Positions 37,453 to 48,581 of a DNA stretch of 64,000 bases are shown piece by piece. How positions within the stretch are numbered: the stretch's first letter is position 1; every line of letters begins with the position of its first letter. Location of the stretch: positions 433,590-497,589 of the forward strand of contig JADCRB010000008.1 of assembly GCA_021464245.1 (NCBI GenBank), written 5' to 3'. The translations under genes and the position numbers were made by a program. The DNA comes from Carallia brachiata (taxonomy: Eukaryota > Streptophyta > Magnoliopsida > Malpighiales > Rhizophoraceae). Below the pieces are notes generated by a model. It searched no databases and was not told the origin of the DNA. It saw nothing but the letters and a program-made list of their open reading frames with translations.

Positions 37453-40400
37453 TCATGGGACACGTTCCAATGCGTGCTGCAATGCCTTTTTGATACCATC
37501 TTGATCAAGTGTTGTTGTCAGCTGTACCTCTTGTACCTGAATCAATAACCACATGAACGAACCCGTAAGTGTGAGCAACAGAAAGGATAGAAGTGGCTGA
37601 GACTAAAATCGACTTGCCTGCCTTCCAGCGCGAGCAAGGAGGGTGAATTTCCTATCCATGGGCGGAGCCTGCGTAATTGTTGAATGGCAGAGTGAAAATT
37701 AGGGAATATTACAGAACGTAGTAAAATAGAGAATGGTAAATATGCAACAAATGTAAACTCACATTTGAAAGCCAAGTTGAAGGTCTTGTGAAACAACGCG
37801 TTTTTCAAAGCCTTGTCTGTTAATTCTTATAACTTCTATGCTGCACAATTTAAAACTAGGAGTATTAGTTGATATATTGGAGGCTCGTGGAAATAAATAT
37901 AACGTCTGTGGAGACTTGGAACTAAAGCATTCATATATAGAAAAAAGTACTGAGACATAAATAAGAATGAACCAAAGCAACTGCAAAAACATCGTGAACC
38001 TGTTCTTTCTTCACGATATATTTCCAGGGTACTTTTAAGTTTGCACAATCAATTGGGAATTTTTGTTGTTAATAGAGTTTTCATCCAATAAAAGAAATAG
38101 ACAAATACAGTAATGATGAAGAAGCCATACCCATCTTCCCGCAATAGCTCTTGGATTATTTCTTTGAGCCCTGGAAGCGGTTCAATTACAACAGTTTTGG
38201 TTACGCTCGGCTGACCAGAGCCAACTGATCCATCCTGCAAATTGTTAAAACGTTCGTTAGTAATCAGCACTTCACCAATCCCAGTGAAATAGAATGTAAT
38301 AGTAGTATCATTGTACAAACCTGGGGAATTACTTTGTCCAAAGTTTCAAGCAGGGGATCTTCCTCCAATTGCTTGATGGATAGAGCAATCCTCGACTTCT
38401 GCCTGCATTCACCAAAATTGGAAAATGCCATGATCGCCACTAAAGAATAAAACTGGCATACTTCAACGTAAATGAAAGACAGTAAGCAAAAGGAAACCAA
38501 ACAAGTCGAGACAGATGCATTGATACTAAACTTATATTTGAAAGATGGAAGGCAGGAGCAGAATAAACTCACCTATCTATATTTGTAATTTTGACCCTCA
38601 CTTGATCCCCCACATTAAGGATGTCTCTGACATCTTGAACCAGATCCCACGATACCTCGGAGACATGTACGAGTCCCGTGAGATGATAAAGACCTGTATC
38701 ATATCTATAAGATGCCAGTGGCAATTCTTGATACAAAAATCTCATTTGAAGGATACAAACCAGGCATGTTAGTTACCATCAGGGAAGCATAAGTGAACAA
38801 AAGCACCGTAATCCTCAACAAAACCCACTCTTCCCAAAAATATATCCCCTACATTAATTCCTTTAGAGAACTTTTCCCAAACAGCTTCCCTTTCAGAGAC
38901 TATTAATTTCCTATTCTCCTCTTCTGCTTGGATAACCTAAAATATTAAGAAAGCAAATAAGATGAAGTTTCTATCATGAAAGCAAAGAAACATCAACAAC
39001 TCATGAAGGAGATGAAAATCGATCAAAACGAATAAAGCAACATGTCAATAGGAGCAAAAGGAATCTTATGATTGGTCCTTTGACACTGCACATGAAAAGG
39101 ATTGAGGAATCTCTTTCCATCAAGTTAAATAAGATCTTCTTAGAATCATGCTGTAAGGTTTCTTTCTTTCTTTTTCTTTTTTTTCTTTTACTTCCATTTT
39201 GGACTGTCCTATTAATATCAAGTCTAAATACTTGGCTAAAAGTTCTTTCCTATTTTCACAAAGTTACTAATCAAAAGAAAGATCAATACTGCCATGGAAA
39301 AGTAGCCAAAATAATTGTGCTAGATGCTTTTGCACCATAATATATGCAAATGTGGCATAAGCAATCTTATAGACCAAGTCAGCAGTATTTCCATTTCAGA
39401 GTACTGTAATCTGCAGCCTCGGGTTAAAACTTACATCATGAATCTAAATTTACCATCATTGTAAAGAAAGAAGGATATTTCCCTTCATCCATATTTGGAC
39501 TTCACAGAGATTTTTACTGAACTAGATTTGAAAACAAATTACTCCAAGATGCATGCAAAAGGACTAGATATGTATTCAGAGAACGTGGAGCTCATGATAA
39601 GCTGGTAACATAAACAAGAAATACATAATTCTGAAGTTGAAGACCATAGAGATAACAACTAGGCAAAAGTTCACTACCTTCACAAGAACAAGTGAACCGA
39701 TTAAACTTTTCGCAATCTCGTGAACGGATTTGTGTGGCTCTGTCCAAGTTGAATATCAGAATCAAAAGAAAAACCAAACCAACAGGGAAAATAAAGGTAA
39801 GGAGTAAGAAAAAGGAAAGGGCATTAGTACTACTGGTTAATGGTTACCTTGCCTGCTTGCCAACCAGCAACTACTGAATTACCATATTCATGGGAAAAAG
39901 TAGCAACAATATTCAACTTCGAATGAACAGATGTACTGGAGTCTGACAAAACATTATTAAAAATGAAGATGGCCTTTTACAAGAGTTCATAGAAGAACTT
40001 ACCTTTACAAGAATGTGATGGGCTCATCAGAGGGAATGGAAGGAAACCCACAAGAGAATAAAACTGAACCAGCAAACCTCCATTATTGAATCCTACAATC
40101 CTACCTTCATACATGGATCCACTCTCCTTGTAAGCTCTTGCTGCTTTCCAATCAGCAGACCTCTACTTCATTTGCAGAAATGGTGTGTTAGATCCATTAC
40201 CCATTTCTCCTTACAACATCCAAACTCAATCACTCCACAGAAAGCCATAAACGTAGATTAGGCCCCATTAGGGCGGCTGAATCAAGATTAAAGCTTTATG
40301 ACTAGGAAACACACACACACCCACATGCACATATTGGCAATTAATAGAAATAGAACAATCCAAATGCCAATCATAAACTTGTAGAAAACTTCACTGGATT

Positions 40401-41095
40401 GAAATTAAATATTGCAAAAAGGGAAAAATTTAGACAATCGCGAAAAAATGCAGATGCAGAACAGACGCAATGCAGTCGATCAATTGGTTGACTAAAATGG
40501 TTTATGCAACCGATCAATTAATGTTTGTAAAAAAATAAATGCATTTTTTATTAGTGTTCTTTTTTCACAAATATTAATCAGTTGGTCAGCTGACTGTACA
40601 AAGTAATCGGTGGATTTCTATACATCTTTCTGCATATGATGTTTTCACGTCTACTTAATGAGACTCAAAAAGTGAAAAACAGAAAACCAAAGCAAAGGCA
40701 CAGACCCGAGCTATTCGAAAAGCATCATCATCATCGTCATAATCAGGGGGTGGGGGGGCTTCCTCCAGAACTTGGGCCGTGACAGCTTCATTGGAATTTT
40801 CAGCGCTGGCATTCAAGGCTGAGAGTCTGGAGCCCCTGTGTCCTATTCTTGAAAGCTTGGAGTGGCTCGTGGCGGTTAGCGGCGGCGTCCTCAAAGAAGA
40901 AAAAGAAGAAGACGGAGTATAACAATAAGGCGCATTTGTGGACAACTGTCTCCATTGGCAGCCGAAGGAAAGGCGGCCTATTGTGTCCGCCGCGGTGACT
41001 GCAACTGAGCCTTGAGCTGCAGTTGCAGTGGCGGTTGAAATATATATCAGCATCATGGCTCCCTGGCTGGCTGCTGAGCGTGTGAGCGGGAGCAT
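37453..41095 (-). CDS. SRRP1: plastid S1-domain RNA-binding protein (SRRP1-like), one frameshift
   Basis: Chloroplast protein with S1 RNA-binding domains resembling Arabidopsis SRRP1 (At3g23700), about 430 residues. Ten exons: 40706-41095, 40003-40162, 39678-39739, 38777-38936, 38573-38693, 38321-38402, 38131-38234, 37763-37840, 37618-37668, 37453-37536. Order: Ala/Ser/Thr-rich transit peptide; acidic DDDDDAFRIAR; first S1 unit (YKESGSMYEGRIVGFNNGGL); second S1 unit (VGDIFLGRVGFVEDYGAFVHL, then GLVHVSEVSWD); tail VQEVQLTTTLDQDGIKKALQ ending LERVP. Exon 8 is one base short: an A is missing in the + strand at about 37774, turning the expected QLWLSN out of frame. All other phases agree. The last intron has a GC donor (GCAAGT). 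The ATG at 41095 is chosen as first in frame; 41056 is an alternative. The symbol is by recollection of the family. Confidence 0.85.
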
Positions 41096-41384
41096 TAACG
41101 ATTGGCACTCCAAGTTTGGATTGGTTGTTGGTTCATTTGTCGGTTTATAAACAGAGTTTTGTTGGTGAACTGCTGACGATAACACAATGAGATGGAGCGA
41201 TTTGGCTGATCTCTTTGTGTGTATCCCATGTCTGATGTGTCAATCCTTTGCTCACAGCCACAAAATATTCGCTATCCTCAGCTTCAAAAGACAGGAAAAA
41301 AAAAAAAGAAAAAGGGAAATAAGAAAGAACCAGCGTCAGAAGGAAAAGGGTTGATTTTTTTTTTCAAAAAAGAACAAATTTTGG

Positions 41385-41630
41385 AGCCATAGTTATGGTG
41401 GAGACGTGAGATTCATACCATATCGTAAATATAAATTTCTAACGCGAGACTATTATGCAAAATTCAAACTCTCTCACCTTAACGCTAGCAGATGTGACTC
41501 AAATTTAATAATATTTAAATAATAAATTTTTTTATATAAGTTAGTTTAAATGAGATTTTTAAATGAAAATTCTGATATTGACTTACAGATCCAGTTACTA
41601 ATATACTTACAATTAATTTTTTTTATTTGT
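41385..41630. repeat. dispersed AT-rich repeat, related to 14960-15165
   Basis: This segment and 14960-15165 share a series of words in the same order: TAATATTTAAATA, then TTAAATGAGAT, then TTTTAAAT(G)AAAAT, then TCTG(A/T)TAT, then TTA(C/A)TAATATACT. They look like two decayed copies of the same interspersed element. Confidence 0.45.
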
Positions 41631-41980
41631 TAAGAAACAAGTTGTAATTTCCTAAATATTTATATTACGAAAATGTTCAATGCACTACCGTACGAGCTCA
41701 ATAAAAAAAAATAAAATTTTTGGTTCTGTTTTAAAAAGGTTTTTTTTTTATATTGAGAGATATATATACTCATTAAAATATTATTTTTTATTATTTTAAA
41801 AAAAAATTAAAAGAAAAAAAATTTGTCATTAATCTTATAATACTTACATTTTATCATGATAACATCCCTTTAAATCTACATTTTTTTATAAATAAAAAAA
41901 TTTATTATTTTTATCAGTATAAATTCGGTACTTGTAATCCGACCCTTCAAAATTTCTGGTATTATAACTATTCACTATTT

Positions 41981-41999
41981 TGGGGGGGGGGGGGGGGGA
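41981..41999 (+). repeat. poly(G) run
   Basis: About 18 consecutive G between TTTT and AGGG, an unusually long G homopolymer in AT-rich plant DNA. Confidence 0.9.
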
Positions 42000-42249
42000 G
42001 GGTCTTCTAGCCTAATGGCCGCAGACCTATATTAAGGTATTTCGAGAGGGGGTGAGAATTATTAGTATCAAAACTATGAGTCTAAAGTAAGAGATTTAAG
42101 AAACATTTTTACAAATCCACTAGTCCTTACTCTTCCTAATCTACTAATTTTTTCGGACATATTTCAATAAATTTGAGCATGAAATATAGATTCTAAAAAA
42201 TATGCCCTCAAATAAATGCAGAAAAAAAAAAGAAACAAAATTATAAAAG

Positions 42250-42840
42250 AAACACACACCAAGGGAGATAGAATTTATTAATCAAATACCACAGCGAAAG
42301 AGACAAGATAGCCAAATTCCATGAAATTTGGGAAAGTATTACATTGAGACAGGAGACCGTGATTTGCTCGAGCATCTATTTAATCTTTTGTTACGATTCC
42401 TGGTAGACCAGGAACCAAAAAGAAAATAAGAAAAGCCATAGATTCCCAAGCATTTATTTTTTACTCGCACATAATCCAAACTAAACCCCACAATATTTCA
42501 GCTACATTTGGGCTGTTCCTAGCTTCTGTCGCTTCCAGCTTCGTGAAAAAAGCATCAGTGTGGCTGCGGACATCCCTTTCTAGTGTCCAAAAACCCATCG
42601 GATACCACCAATTGGGTCAAAAAACTCAAACCACTTGAGAAGAATTGGGTCCATAATAAGCCACACTCCCAGCCCTTTTGCGAAGAATAAACAAAACCAC
42701 AGGCCTCCAGCTAGCCCACAAAGCCCAGTAGAACACTGGCAGGCACATGGTCCACGATGGACTTATTGCGAACAAAGTGAGTCTTACTTGTCCTACTAGA
42801 TCTGTTGGGAAAAAAAAAAAGGAAACGCACAAAAAAAAAA
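42250..42840 (-). other. GC-richer unexplained stretch downstream of DVL
   Basis: Base composition is more balanced than the flanks. On the minus strand a 68-codon ORF without a convincing start contains a hydrophobic, Trp-rich segment (WTMCLPVFYWALWASWRP) and ends at 42626. I do not recognise it. It could be 3' UTR of the DVL transcript, a remnant of another gene, or chance. Confidence 0.25.
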
Positions 42841-42841
42841 T

Positions 42842-43013
42842 AATGGTAAGATTCGACGCATTATAATTGATAGTTTTATTTTTATAATAAATGACTTAAA
42901 TTTTATAATAAAATATAAAAATATTTTTTATATATTTTTTTCGTTACAAAAATAAAGTAACTTATTATAAAAACAAAACTGTTCGTTATTATAATGCGTC
43001 TACTCTCACATCT
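42842..43013. mobile_element. short MITE with inverted ends
   Basis: The left arm GACGCATTATAATTGATAG and the right arm read from the other strand, GACGCATTATAATAACGAAC, are followed on both sides by TTTT(A/G)TTTTTATAATAA and then a GACTT/TACTT end. Arms are about 55 bp in an element of about 170 bp, with no ORF. It lies between the DVL stop and the GC-richer stretch. Confidence 0.65.
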
Positions 43014-43123
43014 ATTTTTTTAAAGGTTTATATAACTGGATTCCTATTCAAAAGGAAAATAAACACAGAAAAAAGGGGGAAAAAAAAGAGAAAAAGGATG
43101 CTGCTTAGCTTCTGCTAGTTATA

Positions 43124-43300
43124 CTAATCATCCCCATGAATGTACCAACACAGAAGCATGGTAGCACATCGGCGAAGAACATAAATTCTGCCATGTTGCT
43201 CTTGAATCAAATAAGCACACTTCCTTGTAAAACCATTGCCCTTCTTCTTTGAGGGCCTGTTGTAGACATTCTTATTGTGGTGTAACTGCGTCTCGGCCAT
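43124..43300 (-). CDS. ROTUNDIFOLIA4/DEVIL (RTFL/DVL) micropeptide
   Basis: A 58-residue peptide from the ATG at 43300. The C-terminal half is the RTF domain that defines the DVL/RTFL family: RKCAYLIQEQHGRIYVLRRC followed by ATMLLCW and an acidic end, against the family's C..L.KEQR.R.YI.RRC..MLLCW. Members are plasma-membrane-associated plant peptides that limit cell proliferation along organ axes when overexpressed. The N-terminus is short, polar and His/Asn-rich, as usual for the family. The gene is intronless, reads cleanly, and has a TATA box about 135 bp upstream. A 16-codon upstream extension without ATG exists but is not part of the family pattern. Confidence 0.93.
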   Translation of the reverse strand: MAETQLHHNKNVYNRPSKKKGNGFTRKCAYLIQEQHGRIYVLRRCATMLLCWYIHGDD

Positions 43301-43432
43301 GTTTATGGTGCAGCGAGTTTTTGTGGTTTTTTTAGGATAGAAAATCAAACAATAGAAGGATAAAATTCAAGAGAGGTGAAAAAAGCTCACACACAGGAGC
43401 TAGACCTGATCTGCCAAAGGGGGTGCATTTGC

Positions 43433-43443
43433 TTATTTATAGT
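43433..43443 (-). promoter_or_regulatory. TATA box of the DVL gene
   Basis: CTATAAATAAG on the minus strand, about 135 bp upstream of the micropeptide ATG. It would place transcription start near 43405 and leave a 5' leader of about 100 nt. Confidence 0.6.
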
Positions 43444-43449
43444 AGGGTA

Positions 43450-44637
43450 GGGTAGATGGAATGTATGTGCACACACACAGCACACGTACAGACAGTACTT
43501 GAATATACTTTTTTAAGAAGAAAAATGATCTGATGAGAAGGTCTGTACCATCAAACAAAGTTGTAAGTTGATGGATCAAAAATGTTCATGTATAATATCA
43601 AGAAAATGATCATGTATAATTTATGCGAAAAATATACTCTACCGTAGAAAATGAGAGACGAGAGAACAACAAGTTCTAACAAACTGTATTTTTTCTTAAA
43701 CCAATCACTTACAACCAAAAATAATAAATAAATAATTTAATTTTTTATTATAAAAATTAAACGTCTGATTAAAAAAAAAGTCAATTATAACCTGTTTTTT
43801 TATTTTTTCTATCTGTGTAATCGGACCGTAATTTAAATTGTCATCTAGTGGTTTATCTGATTTAACAAGTCACAAATCCATCTACTCGTTCTCATGAAAT
43901 CAAATCTCTTGCTTGAAATTGAAAGCATATGGGGGCAAGCAACACATTAAAAGACGTGGATGAGAGTTTTGGCTTGGTTTTCAAGTGAGGGGGTGAACTT
44001 GGTTAACTTTGAAAATGGAGTGAATTCAAGGACGGGGGTTTTCCCGAGAAGGATGGATGAATGTGTTCCCTGCGAAGATTGCAAGAAGGAGTAGAAAATC
44101 TTATAAAATCTAATCTCCAATACGGCGCCATTGTTTACGGAGATCTTGGACGTATGGATGTGAGTTGGTGTTTCTTCGGCATATCATAAAAAACATCCCC
44201 TACGAAATACCCCAAGCGATTGAGAACCTCTTAGAAGTTGCAACTTGCAAGTATTCTATGGCAAAGTAAAGTCTTGGAACGAGTGGAGACAGCAAATAAG
44301 TCATAAATGAGGTCAAGTGACCCGTAATTCAAATCTTAGGGTTTTGTCTAAGAATTAGAAACAATGATTCATAATATTATTGCTTACTTTTAAACTCATG
44401 AAGTTGGAGGTGAACCATAAAATTCAGAATTTAGATAAGTAAAAGTCAAACTTGTAATCGAGAAAAAAATAGAAGGTTATGAGAGAGATAACAACCCCAT
44501 AACAGTTTGATAAAAGTAAAATTAGTGGTTCATTTTTATTATTCTCGTTATTACTATTCACATATTGCTCCGTACTATTAAATTCGAGCCTGCACATATC
44601 TGTGTCTGTAAATTTTTAACAAATTCAAAACTACCTA
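43450..44637. other. intergenic, no gene seen
   Basis: The upstream region of the DVL gene and AT-rich DNA. No coding sequence was recognised. Confidence 0.4.
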
Positions 44638-46105
44638 TAAGGATGACAATTTTACTCGTATCCGTTAGAAATTACTCGTACCCGCTCCGACAGATACGAG
44701 GTTAAAACCATTTGACCGGAGAATAGGGCGAAAATCCCATTCCCTGTATTTTTTTAGCGAGTATGGAGACAGGAATGAGTTTACCTATTCTCATTCCCAT
44801 ACTCTCCCCGTATTCGTTTCATTTGTTTTTTTTTCTTTTATTTTTTATTTATTCTTTAATTTTTATTTGTTTTTATTGTTTGCATTAAGATTGCTAGTTT
44901 AATTTTAAAAATGCTGTTGGATATGTTAGATACGTGTTTAGTTTTGCTTCCATACGTACTCAGTATTTTGGAAAATTTCATGTCGTTGATTTCTACTGGC
45001 GCATTTTATGTTATTGACTGCTTTGTTAACAAGGTATTCCAACAAATATCTCCATCAAAGTCGTGTAAAGAAATTTACTTGTTTATAGTCTCACCATGAT
45101 ATAACAAGTTAGTATAATCTCTTCAATTCACATATTAAGTATCTAATACATAACGCAAATAACTACAATAAAATATAAATAACTCAATTAATTTGAAAGA
45201 AATTCAAATGAAAACAATTCCCAATGTCAACTTCATTCTAAACCCAGCCCACGGTCATGACTAACACCAAATTACAGTTTCCATCTTGAAACATCCAATG
45301 AATTCCAAACTTGGTTTAACTCTTGATAATTTCCAGTACAGCTTATATAAAGCTTTTATTTTGGGATATAGACACAAGTACGATTGACTTTCCAACAAAA
45401 CTTGATCCAACTTTTATTTCTATTCAACAATTTTTAGAAATAAGAAAACAGCTTTTTTTTTTTTTTTTGAGATTGACAATTATAGAGTTCAGAGTATTTG
45501 AATTTTTAAACACAGACACAAACACAATTGACTTCCCTAGTTTTAAAATTTCATTTCCTTGAGCCCACTCTCTTCAAAAGACATCAAAACTTTCTTATTG
45601 TTGAAAGTTCCATTGTGAGAAAAAGAAACTTGTTCCCCCAGTTTTCTGCTTTTTTGTTTGGTTAATTTAATAGATGAAGATGAGTTATCTAATTATTTAT
45701 CTGTTATCTTTTTAAAGTAAAGAATATTTTCTGTACATTATACATCATATTGCAGTACCTTAGTTTTGTTGTTAATTCTTAGTATAAAACTTGTATATTT
45801 AAACTTTAATATTTAAATTACTTATTTATTATAATTTTAAACCAAATGATATTCGTAACATATATAACTGATTTATAATTAACCTCGTGCATTAACTACT
45901 TTGAGTTGTAAGAATATAATATTTTTAATTTTCATTTGGACGGGTATGAAGCGGGAATGAGATCATAATTTCCTAGTAAAGAAGGGAATGAGTTAAAATT
46001 TTATACCCACCAGAAACAAGAAAAGAGACGAAAATGAAATTAATAAACAAATACATAAAACATGAGAGCAATACTCATCTTTTACTTTCTCCATTGCCAA
46101 TCCTA
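44638..46105. mobile_element. non-autonomous hAT element, 1468 bp
   Basis: The left terminus TAAGGATGACAAT and the inverse of the right terminus TAGGATTGGCAATGG are hAT-type inverted repeats. Target-site octamers ACTACCTA (44630-44637) and ACTATCTA (46106-46113) match at seven of eight positions. Subterminal regions carry repeated CGTATCCG/CTCGTACCCG and ATTCCCATACTC/GGGAATGAG motifs, as expected for transposase-binding regions. No transposase-like ORF is present, only short AT-rich ORFs. Confidence 0.75.
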
Positions 46106-46968
46106 ACTATCTATCTACTACCTTCTTATGCTAATTGAGTTGGCGTCTTATGTAAAGTGCGGAAACACCACCTTACAGAGTCATCTCTCCAAAACCCAAT
46201 CCCAAAATCAGCCCTTTATCAAGCACACATCAACGGCAATCGGCAATAGTGAAATCTCAAGTAAGTCTAATTAAGTTGACGGATAAGAAGTTTCAGGAGG
46301 AATGTTAATGTGTATGAGAATGAATTAGAGCATCCAAAGTTCAAAAATCGAGATCCTGTAGCGACAAATGAATGACAAAGAATCTGCAAGCTTGTGTGTT
46401 TAAGAGAAGTTTTGTGGCCGAGCAAATCCAAGAAAGCATTTCAAAATTAAATTCAAATGCTTTTGCCTTCTTCTTTTTTTTGGTTCCAAATTAATTTCTA
46501 GCATTTGGGACCGTTTGCCTTGTTCTTGGTCACAGTATGTCAGTGTCCTATCTCCAAATTAAAGAATCGAAGAGAAGCAAGAATTGATGGAATTTGAAGC
46601 CCTTTCTTGTTCCAGAAAATTAAAAAAAAAAAATATAGATTGAATTGCCTTCCCAAAAATCTGGAACAAAACAAAAACTACGTGCGTGGTCATGCTAATT
46701 CGGCACCGACCCAAAATTTATAGATTACCAAGAAAGTATATATATATAAGAAAAAAAAAAAAAAAAAAGAAGCCTCAATTAAGATTCGAGAAAGCGGGAG
46801 GAGAAAAGGGATGATCAGCCCTCTCCTACTTCTCTGGTCCTCTCTTCTAAAACAAACAAATATTATATTTTTGCAAGAAAAGGCAATTCCACAGATACTA
46901 TATAGAAAAAGAAGAAGAAGAAAGTGGGATGTTTCCTTTCTTCTATTTTATTTTACGGTTTTATTATA
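46106..46968. other. intergenic, no gene seen
   Basis: AT-rich with a short A-run at 46750-46769; no gene recognised. Confidence 0.4.
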
Positions 46969-47145
46969 TGAGCATATAAAAAAATTGTCATACAACAACT
47001 CACGTATTTTATATAATTATAATAAAAAAATGTGAATCAGAAAAAATGAAATTATTTTTTTATTATACATTTTATTATTATAATTATATAATAAATACTA
47101 ATTATTATAATATGACCATGATATAACAATTTTTTATATACCTAT
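46969..47145. mobile_element. short MITE with inverted ends
   Basis: The left arm CATATAAAAAAATTGTCATA and the right arm read from the other strand, GTATATAAAAAATTGTTATA, match. Both are followed by TATATAATTATAATAA-type sequence meeting at the centre. About 175 bp, no ORF. Confidence 0.6.
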
Positions 47146-47149
47146 AAAT

Positions 47150-48570
47150 ATTTTCCCTTCATTTTATGTGTTTTTATTTGTTAGCGGGCTAGTTGTAGTA
47201 CGTCGCCTGATCTTGCTTTTGTTGCAACAAAACTTTTAGACATATAAGGGATTTATGTCCATTTCCCGTAGAGAGTGGATAGAACTTTTGGAACAACAGT
47301 TTAGTCCACTAAACAGTATTCTTAGTAAGGTTGTCTGTACTACTCATATTTTCTTGATTGTTTTTTTTATCAATTCATTTTTTTTTTAACAGCAGCAAAT
47401 ATGATACTTTATTTTTCTTTTTGGTCTAAAAACAGTTTTATTAGGTATTTTATAAGAAAGAAGAGTGAAATCAATAAAGTTTGAATGTCTTACCTAATAA
47501 TTATAAGATACTCTTCTCAACTATTTAAACAAATGTAAACTTTAAATATGAAATTAAATATGATACCTCATTAAACATAAAGCATTAGCTGAGCGTAGGC
47601 CCAAAAACACATTACATAACTAAAACTCAAGGTGTCCAAAATAACTTAAAGGCCCAACAAGGGAGAATATCCGACCAATCCACTACACAGCCGCATGAAA
47701 ACCCAGGCCCAAAACCTAGGCAAGGACTAACCCACCACAAAGGTCTAAAATAGCTCCACAACCACCTCCCACCACCGGAGAGGGGTCGGCATCGACAAAC
47801 ACCGGTGAGAACTCCACTGCCACGCAACAGTCATACGCCAAATAGTTACAGTAGACAGTCATCTGCCACCTAACTCTTCATTCATCTTTTCATAAACACG
47901 ATATCACCGTTAGGTCATTCAAAAATCTGTTTGTATACACGAGATTAAATCTACATTAATGGTGTAGTCATCTTCGTTACTCCACTAATTCTTGGGAATT
48001 TCATAATTTTGTTTTGAGTAATTAGAATTTTGTCATGGTATGTTTGGTTTAGTTAAAATTAATTGAAATGGATATCTAATTATTCTATGTTTCAATCTCC
48101 TGTTTCTTGGGATTCGGTTTGAGATACTATCAAGATGAATTCTACTAATCAGGACTTAAGACGCGATCGTATATTTTTAATACAATTAATTGAGATATTT
48201 TATTAAAAATTTTTAATTTTATGTTCGAGATATATAAACTCAATTTTTTATTTATAGATGTTTCAATTTCCTTTTAAAAAAAAAATAAATACAAGGACAA
48301 AAAACAAAACCCCCCAACACGGGAACGTTCCATCTGGATTCTCGCTCTCGTCTGGTTTTCATCTCAGCCCTTGGCTGTGAGATTGAATGCTAACCAAACC
48401 AAACTGAAATGTCCTCACAACTTTATTTTTTTATAATTTTATTTTTTATAAATTTTTATTAATCTAAATACAGTATAAGTGGCCAAGTGCTCTAACCTCG
48501 TTCAGATTTTCTAACTTCCCCACTGTTGTCTGTCATATCCGCTAAACAGAACCAAAGAAGAAGGGTTTAA
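47150..48570. other. intergenic with a GC-richer patch of unknown origin
   Basis: 47580-47900 is GC-richer (CCACCACCGGAGAGG, CAACCACCTCCC) and looks like part of a degraded retroelement, but I found no domain or repeat pair. 48300-48560 is the promoter and leader of Z-ISO. Confidence 0.4.
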
Positions 48571-48581
48571 AAGGAGAAGAA

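Noticed and set aside
47580..47900. Retroelement or LINE 5' region
   Set aside because: Only composition and CCACC-rich motifs suggest it; no reverse transcriptase, LTR pair or target duplication was found.
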